In this document: positions 1 through 5,710 of the stretch, in pieces
Position numbering within the stretch: position 1 is the stretch's first letter
Layout of the letters: each line of letters opens with the position of its first letter
Assembly (NCBI GenBank): GCA_030691585.1
Contig: JAUYEC010000192.1
Coordinates: 1-7,160, forward strand
Length of the DNA stretch: 7,160 bases
Reading direction: 5' to 3'
From: Candidatus Omnitrophota bacterium
GTDB lineage: Bacteria; Omnitrophota; Gorgyraeia; Gygaellales; Profunditerraquicolaceae
The notes under the pieces: model-generated
Database searches by the model: none
What the model saw: only the letters and a program-made list of their open reading frames with translations
Told to the model about the DNA's origin: nothing
Program-made: the position numbers and the translations under genes

Positions 1-603
1 GATATGCGCCATATCCACCATAAAAATCGCACCCACTTTGTCGCATATTTTACGGAACTGCTTAAAATCTATCTCTCTGGGATATGCCGAAGCGCCGGCG
101 AGGATCATTTTCGGCTTGTGTTTCTTGGCCAGTTTCATGATCAGATCATAATCCAGTGTTTCGGTGCGCGGCCCAACTCCATAACCTATTATTTTATAAT
201 ACCTGCCGGAAAAATTGTGGGGATGGCCGTGCGAAAGATGCCCGCCTGCGGCCAGGTCCATCGCCAGCAGCGTATCTCTCAATTCCAGGGCGGTAAAATA
301 TACGCTCATGTTCGCCTGTGTTCCGGAATGCGCCTGGACGTTAGCGTGCTCGGCGCCGAATAATTCCTTGGCGCGCTCGATCGCCAATTCTTCGGCCTTA
401 TCCACGAACTCGCATCCGCCATACCAGCGATGTCCGGGATAACCTTCGGCGTATTTATTGGTCATGATCGAGCCCTGCGCCTCCAGCACTGCCAGCGAGG
501 TGAAATTTTCCGAGGCGATCAGCTCCAGATTCTCTTCCTGCCTCTTCAATTCGCTGCTTACGGCCTCATATATCTGCGGATCAACTTGTTTTAAATGTTT
601 CAT
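1..603 (-). CDS. glyA: Serine hydroxymethyltransferase, N-terminal 201 codons (cut by window edge)
   Basis: PLP enzyme that interconverts serine plus tetrahydrofolate with glycine plus 5,10-methylene-tetrahydrofolate in the cytoplasm. I translated it by hand from the ATG at 603; the frame is open to base 1. Visible family motifs are LELIASENF (residues 26-34), TNKYAEGYPGHRWYGGCE (48-65), an AHSGTQAN stretch, GGHLSHG, and a final VDMAHI with D197 and H200. These two correspond to E. coli D200 and H203, which contact the cofactor. The PLP-binding lysine would lie about 25 residues further on, outside the window. The full family is about 410-430 residues, so roughly half is present. An AGGGG ribosome site sits a few bases upstream of the ATG. 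It follows rpiB by 54 bases, a gap that contains a 31-base palindrome. The glycine it makes is a substrate of PurD, encoded upstream. Identification is firm; the symbol rests on family motifs. Confidence 0.95.
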   Translation of the reverse strand, partial: MKHLKQVDPQIYEAVSSELKRQEENLELIASENFTSLAVLEAQGSIMTNKYAEGYPGHRWYGGCEFVDKAEELAIERAKELFGAEHANVQAHSGTQANMSVYFTALELRDTLLAMDLAAGGHLSHGHPHNFSGRYYKIIGYGVGPRTETLDYDLIMKLAKKHKPKMILAGASAYPREIDFKQFRKICDKVGAIFMVDMAHI

Positions 604-624
604 TGCGATTCCCCTGGCCTGTTC

Positions 625-655
625 TGTAGGGACAGGTTTAAAACCTGTCCCTACA
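625..655. repeat. 31-base perfect palindrome, copy 1
   Basis: Two 15-base arms, TGTAGGGACAGGTTT (625-639) and its exact reverse complement (641-655), flank a single central A. It begins two bases after the rpiB stop and ends 21 bases before the glyA start. It is the exact reverse complement of the copy at 1131-1161. No target-site duplication is visible in the flanks, and no T-tract follows on either strand, so it is not a standard intrinsic terminator. As RNA it would fold into a very stable hairpin. The layout resembles REP-type dispersed palindromes, which is an inference. Confidence 0.9.
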
Positions 656-657
656 AT

Positions 658-1107
658 TTATCTTTCTTTCTCAATCCTTCTTAACATATTCAGCCGGCGC
701 CGGTGCCTGCCGGCCTCAAATTCCGTATTTAACCAGATATCAATTATTTTTTTGGCCGCCTTCTCTTTTACGAATAAAGAACCGAGCACCAAAATATTGC
801 TATCGTTATGCCGGCGCGAAAGTTCGGCTGCTTTTGCGTTGTGGCAGAGTGCCGCGCGCACGCCGTTTAATTTATTGGCGACAATGGAATTACCGATACC
901 GGTGTAACAAATAAGGATCCCGCGCTTGAACCTTCCGCCAGATACCGCCGCGGCCACTTTATAAGCAAACTCCGGATAATCGCAGCGCTCATCGGAATAA
1001 GTGCCCGCATCCTCTACCTTGACCCCTGAATTCTTTAAGTAAGCGGACACTTTTTCTTTTAAAGAAAAACCCGCGTGGTCCGAACCGATAATGACTTTTT
1101 TATTCAC
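658..1107 (-). CDS. rpiB: Ribose-5-phosphate isomerase B (RpiB/LacA/LacB family)
   Basis: Interconverts ribulose 5-phosphate and ribose 5-phosphate in the non-oxidative pentose phosphate pathway, supplying precursor for PRPP. The 149-residue product matches the usual family length. Visible residues, with an offset of +1 from E. coli RpiB, are GSDHAG with D10 and H11, the catalytic cysteine C67 in ILICYTGIG, T69, H100 in LSRRHND, and R134 and R138 in EAGRHRRR. Y68 replaces the glycine normally found just after the catalytic cysteine (CGTG), a departure in the substrate-binding loop. The start codon is GTG with GGGAGA nine bases upstream; no in-frame ATG nearby fits the conserved N-terminus. 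It lies between the tsaC-phosphatase fusion and glyA, the same neighbourhood as in Bacillus, and both flanking gaps carry the same palindrome. LacA/LacB sugar specificity is possible in this family but less likely in this context. Confidence 0.93.
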   Translation of the reverse strand: MNKKVIIGSDHAGFSLKEKVSAYLKNSGVKVEDAGTYSDERCDYPEFAYKVAAAVSGGRFKRGILICYTGIGNSIVANKLNGVRAALCHNAKAAELSRRHNDSNILVLGSLFVKEKAAKKIIDIWLNTEFEAGRHRRRLNMLRRIEKER

Positions 1108-1116
1108 TGTCTGAAT

Positions 1117-1122
1117 TCTCCC
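1117..1122 (-). promoter_or_regulatory. Ribosome binding site supporting the rpiB GTG start
   Basis: On the minus strand this reads GGGAGA, nine bases before the GTG at 1107-1105. It supports GTG as the true start; the encoded protein then begins MNKKVIIGSDHAG, exactly where RpiB proteins normally begin. Confidence 0.65.
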
Positions 1123-1130
1123 GATTTCCT

Positions 1131-1161
1131 TGTAGGGACAGGTTTTAAACCTGTCCCTACA
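1131..1161. repeat. 31-base perfect palindrome, copy 2
   Basis: Arms TGTAGGGACAGGTTT (1131-1145) and its reverse complement (1147-1161) surround a central T. It is identical to the reverse complement of copy 1. It sits in the 73-base gap between the stop of the tsaC-phosphatase fusion (1181) and the rpiB GTG (1107), upstream of the rpiB ribosome site. The same element is therefore present on both sides of rpiB, 475 bases apart. No flanking duplication is evident. Confidence 0.9.
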
Positions 1162-1180
1162 TTCATTTTTCGCATTTCTT

Positions 1181-2266
1181 TTATATTACCTGCGCTATCC
1201 TTTCCACCGCCTGCCTGATCACATAAAGTACACGGCTGTAAAAATCATGCCCCCTGCCGATAGGGTCATCAATATCCATATTCTCGTCACTTATTTTAGC
1301 AAATTCTTTTAATAAAAACAGCCTATTTTTTGCAACGGGTGCTAGAGTCAAAACCGCTTCTTCCTGGCCGCGGCTCATCACCAGGATAAGGTCCGATGCA
1401 TCAACCATCTGCCGGGTGAGCCTTTGCGCGCGATGAGCCGAAACATTTATGCCTTCCTGAGCCAGAAGTTCCTGCGTCTCAGGAGTAACACCCATTCCGT
1501 TTATCGCCATGACCCCGGCAGAGAGCACTTCTACGTCGTCGCGGTTTTTTTCTTTGAGTACTTTTTTTAACAGCCCCTGCGCCATTACTGAACGGCAGGA
1601 GTTACCGGTACAGACAAAGAGCACGATTTTTTTGGAAACGACGGCATCAATCTCATCTTTGTTTATAGCTCCGGGGCGTAAAATCCTTAACGGCTTAATT
1701 GTCAGGTCAACAACGGTCGATTCAACCCCAAGCTTAGCGGCCCCGGCATCAATTGCCAGTTCCACTAACCCGTCCAGCTCTTTCATGGCCACGGAGATTT
1801 CCCGCGGAGCTTCTTCTCCGGAGATATTTGCCGACGGACAGGCCAAGGCCGTATCTGCTGCGGCAATTATCTGAAGTGCAGTCTGATGATCCGGCATACG
1901 CAGGCCTATGGTTCGACTTTGCTCACCATTAATGGTGCCACCGTCTTTTGCCTCTAAAACCAGAGTCATTGGCCCCGGCCAGAATTTATCCATCAACTTA
2001 TAGGCGGCCACCGGAATATTCCTGGCCAATGCCTCCAGGCGCTCTCTTTTTTCAATAAGGAACGAAAAAGGCTTATCCGCGGGCCGCTTCTTGATTTCGG
2101 ACAATTTTTTTAGCGCGGCCGGGTTACGGCTGTCCGCGGCCAGGCCATAAACCGTCTCCGTCGGAATGATCACTAAGCCGCCGGCCAGAATAATCTTGGC
2201 GGCTTGATCAATGGCCTCAGCTGCCGGATTTTGGGGATCGACTTTAAGGATCTTAGTGGAACTCAT
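1181..2266 (-). CDS. Fusion protein: TsaC/YrdC-type threonylcarbamoyl-AMP synthase plus low-molecular-weight protein phosphatase (YwlE-like)
   Basis: The 361-residue protein has two domains. Residues about 1-205 are a TsaC/Sua5/YrdC domain, which makes threonylcarbamoyl-AMP from threonine, bicarbonate and ATP for the t6A37 tRNA modification. Visible motifs are PTETVYGLAA (35-44), KKRPADKPF (59-67), PGPMTLVL (97-104), RMP (123-125), SANISG (145-150), STVVD (183-187) and ILRPGAI (195-201). Residues about 212-361 are a low-molecular-weight phosphatase domain. Its P-loop is VCTGNSCRS, with nucleophile C219 and R225, and its probable general acid lies in DDP (D333/D334, P335). The only other cysteine in that domain is C224 in the P-loop, so the arsenate-reductase disulphide relay is absent. 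The start overlaps the purE stop as ATGA, implying translational coupling. Bacillus encodes these functions as separate neighbours, ywlC and ywlE, beside rpiB and glyA. Substrate of the phosphatase (phosphoarginine or phosphotyrosine) is not settled by sequence. Confidence 0.93.
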   Translation of the reverse strand: MSSTKILKVDPQNPAAEAIDQAAKIILAGGLVIIPTETVYGLAADSRNPAALKKLSEIKKRPADKPFSFLIEKRERLEALARNIPVAAYKLMDKFWPGPMTLVLEAKDGGTINGEQSRTIGLRMPDHQTALQIIAAADTALACPSANISGEEAPREISVAMKELDGLVELAIDAGAAKLGVESTVVDLTIKPLRILRPGAINKDEIDAVVSKKIVLFVCTGNSCRSVMAQGLLKKVLKEKNRDDVEVLSAGVMAINGMGVTPETQELLAQEGINVSAHRAQRLTRQMVDASDLILVMSRGQEEAVLTLAPVAKNRLFLLKEFAKISDENMDIDDPIGRGHDFYSRVLYVIRQAVERIAQVI

Positions 2267-2742
2267 AATTTTATTGCCTTGATCCTTGCCGCGGCCTCTG
2301 ATCTGTAGCGCTTAAGAGCCGAGCTGATCTTCTTGTTGGTGATCCCTAATATCTCCAGAGCAAACAACGCCGCGTTCTTTGCCCCGGCCTTACCGATAGC
2401 CATAGAAGCTACCGGCACTCCCGCCGGCATCTGTACCGTCGACAATAGAGAATCTATGCCCTTAAGCGCTGATGTCTCAATCGGGATACCGATGACCGGT
2501 AAAGTCGTGTGTGCCGCAACCACGCCGGCAAGTGCAGCGGCACCGCCTGCGGCAGCGATAAAAACCTTAGTCCCTTTTCTAGAGGCAAGTTCGACATAAG
2601 CGGCCAGCTCTTTGGGCGTCCTGTGCGCCGACAATACCCTGACTTCAAAACCGGCTTTGAATTCTTTCAATAATTTGATCGTTTCACAGACTATTTCCAG
2701 GTCAGACTGGCTACCCATGATTATGCTAATAGCCTTACTCAT
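2263..2742 (-). CDS. purE: PurE, 5-(carboxyamino)imidazole ribonucleotide mutase family
   Basis: Acts in de novo purine synthesis. Class I PurE converts N5-CAIR (made by PurK) to CAIR, whereas class II carboxylates AIR directly. From the start at 2742 the product is 159 residues, within the family range. Visible motifs are IIMGSQSD (7-14), SAHRTP (38-43) with the conserved H40, LPVIGIPI (81-88) and DSLLSTVQMPAGVPVASMAIG (spanning 97-117). The loop normally reading GGAAHLPG reads GGAAALAG (66-73), so the usual histidine is A70 and the proline is A72. The overall motifs favour class I; no purK is in the window. I chose ATG 2742 rather than the in-frame ATG at 2766 because AGGAGG lies four bases upstream and the family N-terminus begins there. 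It follows purD by 38 bases and overlaps the next gene by four. Confidence 0.94.
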   Translation of the reverse strand: MSKAISIIMGSQSDLEIVCETIKLLKEFKAGFEVRVLSAHRTPKELAAYVELASRKGTKVFIAAAGGAAALAGVVAAHTTLPVIGIPIETSALKGIDSLLSTVQMPAGVPVASMAIGKAGAKNAALFALEILGITNKKISSALKRYRSEAAARIKAIKL

Positions 2743-2746
2743 AATC

Positions 2747-2752
2747 CCTCCT
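2747..2752 (-). promoter_or_regulatory. Ribosome binding site that fixes the purE start
   Basis: Minus-strand AGGAGG, four bases before the ATG at 2742-2740. It lies downstream of the alternative in-frame ATG at 2766, so it can only serve the shorter start. Its first A is also the last paired base of a small TGCCC/GGGCA hairpin (2752-2765). Confidence 0.8.
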
Positions 2753-2792
2753 GCCCACAAGGGCATACCGGCGCAATTCCTTAAAGCGCCGG
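2752..2792 (-). other. Two adjacent hairpins at the purD-purE junction
   Basis: The first has a 7-bp, GC-only stem, CCGGCGC (2768-2774) with GCGCCGG (2786-2792). Its 11-base loop contains the purD stop codon. The second has a 5-bp stem, TGCCC (2752-2756) with GGGCA (2761-2765), and a 4-base loop, ending at the edge of the purE ribosome site. Neither is followed by a T-tract, so termination is unlikely. They could affect purE translation or protect an mRNA end; this is inference from pairing alone. Confidence 0.45.
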
Positions 2793-4088
2793 GTGCTGCA
2801 CTATTGCTTTTTTCCCAATGTCTTTACGATAATGCATTCCCTCAAAATGAATCTTATCTACTGCCTGATAGGTTTTAGCGATCGCCTCTTTAATGGTATT
2901 ACCCAATCCGGTCACGCCTAAAACTCTGCCGCCGTTAGTCACATATTTAGCTTCGAGCTCCGCACTCGGGCCTCTAAGCATTTTAGTACCGGCGTGAAAT
3001 ACCACAATATCCTTCAAACTCCCCGCATCCTCCAATCCGGATATTTCTTTTCCTTTATTATATTCACCCGGGTATCCTCCGGCGGTGCAGACCACGCAAA
3101 CGCACGGACGCTCGTCCCACTCCAGTGTGCGCAGGCGTGATAATTTTCCACAGCTTGCCGCAAGCATCACTTCCACTAAGTCGGATTTCATCCGCGGCAA
3201 TATCGCCTGGGTCTCCGGATCGCCAAAGCGCGCGTTATATTCCAGCGTCTTGGGCCCGTCTTTAGTCAGCATCACCCCGGCGTATAAAACTCCGCTATAT
3301 TCCACGCCTTCTTTAGCTAATCCGTCAATAGTGCGATAAACGATAGTATCCAGTATTTCCTTGAATAATTCTTTTGTCACTACCGGCGCCGGAGAGTACG
3401 CGCCCATGCCGCCCGTGTTTGGACCCGCGTCAAAATCATAGACTCTTTTGTGGTCTTGAGCTGAGGCCAAAGCGAAAACTTCTTTTCCGTCCGTGATCAC
3501 CAGGATCGAGGCTTCCTGTCCCTCTAAACATTCTTCGATAATGACCTTGTCCCCGGACTGGCCAAAAGCCTTCTGCTCCATTATCATTTCCACTGCCTGC
3601 TTGGCCTCGTCGGCAGATTTGGCCACCACTACGCCTTTGCCTGCGGCCAGGCCGTCGGCCTTGACCACGCAGGCACTACCTAATTTATCAATATATTTTT
3701 TGGCCGCGTCGGCTTCATCGAATATTTTAAAGGCCGCGGTAGGAATTTTATATTTGGCCATCAATTCCTTGGCAAATACTTTGCTCGCCTCCAGCCGCGC
3801 CGCCAATTTATTCGGCCCGAATACCGGCAATTTATAATTCTTAAATTCGTCAACGATCCCCTGCGAGAGCGGCGCTTCCGGCCCGACTACGGTCAGCCCT
3901 ATTTTTTCCTTGCGCGCGAAATCCAGAAGCGCCGGGATATCGTCTGCTTTGATATTAATACACTCGGCAAGCTTAGCTATTCCGCCGTTACCCGGGGCGC
4001 AGAAAATCTTATCGCTCAATTTCGACTGCGCGATTTTCCAAACCAGCGCGTGCTCCCGTCCCCCGGAACCAATGACTAATATCCGCAT
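2781..4088 (-). CDS. purD: Phosphoribosylamine-glycine ligase (GAR synthetase)
   Basis: ATP-grasp enzyme that joins 5-phosphoribosylamine to glycine, giving glycinamide ribonucleotide, an early step of purine synthesis. The 435-residue length is normal for PurD. It opens with the N-terminal motif ILVIGSGGREHAL (3-15), followed by VVGPEAPL (67-74). The ATP-grasp core shows KADGLAAGKGVVVA (143-156), QDHKRVYD (211-218), GPNTGGMGAYSP (222-233) and the metal-binding stretch LEYNARFGDPETQ (282-294). The C-terminal domain carries AGGYPG (336-341) and NGGRVLGVTG (385-394). The ATG at 4088 fits the family N-terminus; the ribosome site is weak (AAGAG about 11 bases upstream). It begins 27 bases after the SPFH gene ends. 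With purE next and glyA further downstream, it sits in a purine/one-carbon block and would use the glycine GlyA makes. Nothing looks truncated. Confidence 0.96.
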   Translation of the reverse strand: MRILVIGSGGREHALVWKIAQSKLSDKIFCAPGNGGIAKLAECINIKADDIPALLDFARKEKIGLTVVGPEAPLSQGIVDEFKNYKLPVFGPNKLAARLEASKVFAKELMAKYKIPTAAFKIFDEADAAKKYIDKLGSACVVKADGLAAGKGVVVAKSADEAKQAVEMIMEQKAFGQSGDKVIIEECLEGQEASILVITDGKEVFALASAQDHKRVYDFDAGPNTGGMGAYSPAPVVTKELFKEILDTIVYRTIDGLAKEGVEYSGVLYAGVMLTKDGPKTLEYNARFGDPETQAILPRMKSDLVEVMLAASCGKLSRLRTLEWDERPCVCVVCTAGGYPGEYNKGKEISGLEDAGSLKDIVVFHAGTKMLRGPSAELEAKYVTNGGRVLGVTGLGNTIKEAIAKTYQAVDKIHFEGMHYRKDIGKKAIVQHPAL

Positions 4089-4115
4089 ATGATCAATTCT
4101 CTTAAATGAATCTGC

Positions 4116-5000
4116 CTATTTTTGTTTCCCGGTATCTTCTTTTGCTTCTTTCTTTAACGGCAAGAATCCGGCCATTTCACCGATAACATTGACTAACTCA
4201 GTACCTGCGGGTATGACAATCTTGGCGTTATTAGAAAGTGCAGTCTCCACAGCCTCCAGCTTTCTTAAAACCTGGGCGTTGCCGACAAAATACTCTTCTG
4301 CCGCTTCGTTTACCAGGCGGATAGCCTCGGCCTCGCCTTCGGCAGCCAAGATCTTTGCCTGTTTTATACCCTCGGCTTTTTTGATCTCAGCTCTCTTCTG
4401 GCCGTCGGCAGCGGTTTCCGTGGCAGTTGCAAAATCTATCGCGGCGATCTTCTCATTCTCAGCCTTTACTACTTTGTTCATCGTCTCCTGGACATCCTTG
4501 GGCGGGTCGATCTCTTTTAATTCGGTACGCACAATATCAATTCCCCAACTTTCGGTTTCTTCCATCAGCGTTTTATGCAATTCAGAGTTGATCTTGCCCC
4601 TTTCGCTGTTGGCTGACTTCAAGGTAAGTGTGCCGATAATATTCCTCAGCGTGGTCCGGGCAAGATTTACGATCTGCCATTGATAATTATTCACATGGTA
4701 CTGCGAGCTCTTCACGCTCTCTTCATCGGCCTTGACCTTAAAATACACCTGCGCGTCCACCCGGGCGTTAAGATTATCGTTGGTGATGATCTCCTGCGGC
4801 TCGGCGTCGACCATCTGCTCGGTAATATTAACCTGATAAATATTCTCGATTATAGGACAAATCCAGTTAAAACCGGGCTTGGCGAAACGGTTATACTTTC
4901 CCAGCCTCTCGATCAAACCCCCGTGCGTCGGCCGCACGATCCTGATGCCCATAAAAAATATCACCACTACCGCCGTAATCACTAATCCCAAAATATTCAT
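4116..5000 (-). CDS. SPFH/band 7 (stomatin-like, QmcA/paraslipin type) membrane protein
   Basis: A 294-residue membrane-anchored scaffold-type protein. Residues about 3-21 form one hydrophobic N-terminal helix. The SPFH domain follows (about 22-180), with VRPTHGGLIERLGKYNRFAKPG (starting at 22) and DNLNARVDAQVYFKV (75-89) as typical stomatin signatures. A charged, Ala/Glu/Lys-rich helical stretch (about 175-235, including EGEAEAIRLVNEAAEEY) is the expected coiled coil. A hydrophobic patch and lysine-rich tail end the protein. Relatives oligomerise into membrane microdomain rings and often modulate membrane proteases such as FtsH/HflB. An NfeD-type partner is common beside such genes, but none is visible here. 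A strong CGGAGGTG ribosome site (5005-5012) supports the start. It is 21 bases from the preceding small gene and 27 from purD, so it is probably cotranscribed with the purine genes. The precise role cannot be inferred. Confidence 0.9.
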   Translation of the reverse strand: MNILGLVITAVVVIFFMGIRIVRPTHGGLIERLGKYNRFAKPGFNWICPIIENIYQVNITEQMVDAEPQEIITNDNLNARVDAQVYFKVKADEESVKSSQYHVNNYQWQIVNLARTTLRNIIGTLTLKSANSERGKINSELHKTLMEETESWGIDIVRTELKEIDPPKDVQETMNKVVKAENEKIAAIDFATATETAADGQKRAEIKKAEGIKQAKILAAEGEAEAIRLVNEAAEEYFVGNAQVLRKLEAVETALSNNAKIVIPAGTELVNVIGEMAGFLPLKKEAKEDTGKQK

Positions 5001-5021
5001 CTGCCACCTCCGTTATTATTT

Positions 5022-5309
5022 CTAACCAGCTAATTTTGCGCGATGCGTCAATATATTGGCCCAAGTATAAACGGTTTCCGCCCAGGCCGCGTCCATTTGG
5101 ATATCAATCGCAAGTTGATCAAAAGACTCTTTGAAAAAGACGAACGTTTTTTGAAATCGCGGATCGACCGGCATTTTTTCCAACTGGCTAACATAATCTT
5201 GCGTTTCATTAAGAAACTGCTCAACGCGCGGCCGCCTGCCTTCATAGGCATACCTGCCGATTCTTCCCAAATTCACGGCAATATTCAACACTAATTCCTG
5301 CGCGCTCAT
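5022..5309 (-). CDS. Unrecognised 95-residue helical protein
   Basis: I do not recognise a family. The product has no signal peptide, membrane segment or cysteines. Its composition suggests mostly alpha helix, with a basic patch (RIGRYAYEGRRPR, residues 16-28), a proline-containing break (MPVDPRF, 46-52) and aromatic residues in the C-terminal half. This suggests a small helical bundle. A GAGGT ribosome site overlaps the stop codon of the DUF5674 gene, and the ATG lies three bases after that stop, so the two are almost certainly translationally coupled. A strong ribosome site and tight fit in the array argue that it is a real gene. A functional pairing with DUF5674 is inference. Confidence 0.78.
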   Translation of the reverse strand: MSAQELVLNIAVNLGRIGRYAYEGRRPRVEQFLNETQDYVSQLEKMPVDPRFQKTFVFFKESFDQLAIDIQMDAAWAETVYTWANILTHRAKLAG

Positions 5310-5312
5310 CAG

Positions 5313-5642
5313 CTACCTCAATAAAGCGTGGATCAACGCTTCCATTTGCTTACGTATCGCACTGTCCAAGACCTCGCGGCTGGGATTATTCTGCCCCGGC
5401 CTTAAGTTTATCACCGAATCAAAATCGACCTCTTTAGTATCAATGTCCAAACCGCCGCCCCATATATCTGACTGTTTACTTCCGTCTTCAAGCAACATTC
5501 TTTCGCCATCAACATGCATTTTCCCGCCGGCAGACAGGATTTTACGGCGGATATCAACGACCACCTTGATATATCCTTTAAGGTCCTCGGCGACCTTTTT
5601 AAGAATTTCTTCACTTGCCTTCTCTCTGATGATCAACAACAT
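5313..5642 (-). CDS. DUF5674 family protein
   Basis: A 109-residue cytoplasmic protein that I recognise as DUF5674, a family of unknown function. The conserved core is visible: VDIRRKILSAGGKMHVDGE (29-47), LLEDGSKQSDIWGGGLD (50-66), INLRPGQNNPSREVLD (78-93). There is no signal peptide, membrane helix or cysteine. The acid- and glycine-rich middle looks like a conserved functional surface, but no catalytic role is known to me. A GGAGGAG ribosome site (within 5651-5658) precedes the ATG; a stop codon immediately upstream in frame excludes a longer form. It is the first gene of the GC-richer array and is followed after three bases by the 95-residue unknown. The segment encoding L37-G40 contains a near copy of the palindromic repeat found just upstream at 5675-5690 (14 of 16 bases match). 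Confidence 0.75.
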   Translation of the reverse strand: MLLIIREKASEEILKKVAEDLKGYIKVVVDIRRKILSAGGKMHVDGERMLLEDGSKQSDIWGGGLDIDTKEVDFDSVINLRPGQNNPSREVLDSAIRKQMEALIHALLR

Positions 5643-5674
5643 TTACTCAATCTCCTCCGGATAAAAGCGACATT

Positions 5675-5694
5675 CCTGCCGGCAGGCAGGCAGG
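5675..5694. repeat. CCTGCCGGCAGG palindrome with tandem CAGG units
   Basis: The 12-base perfect palindrome CCTGCCGGCAGG (5675-5686) runs into three CAGG units (5683-5694). It lies in the 111-base gap upstream of the DUF5674 gene. A 14/16 match occurs at 5523-5538 inside that gene. Such elements are known to me as dispersed short repeats in several uncultured lineages, and this attribution is from memory. Confidence 0.6.
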
Positions 5695-5710
5695 CGCTCA
5701 AAACCCGCCA

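Noticed and set aside
625..655. Intrinsic terminator after rpiB
   Set aside because: The hairpin would be strong, but no T-tract follows on the minus strand and the same sequence also lies upstream of rpiB, so a dispersed repeat explains it better.
458..907. 149-codon plus-strand open frame
   Set aside because: It lies over the 3' part of rpiB and the start of glyA, both certain on the minus strand. Its product is serine-rich with no recognisable motif, so it is a shadow frame. The same holds for the other plus-strand frames.
625..1161. CRISPR array from the two 31-base repeats
   Set aside because: There are only two copies, 475 bases apart, with a gene between them. They are perfect palindromes in opposite orientation and no cas genes are present.
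1181..1635. Arsenate reductase (thioredoxin-type ArsC) for the C-terminal domain of the fusion
   Set aside because: The P-loop CTGNSCRS resembles ArsC, but the two later redox cysteines are missing, and the gene order matches the YwlE neighbourhood instead.
2263..2766. Longer purE reading frame starting at ATG 2766
   Set aside because: The extra eight residues do not fit the family N-terminus, the ATG lies in a small hairpin, and the AGGAGG at 2747-2752 lies downstream of it and serves ATG 2742.
5411..5614. 67-codon minus-strand frame overlapping DUF5674
   Set aside because: It is out of frame within a gene whose conserved family motifs and ribosome site are clear; this frame has no motif of its own.
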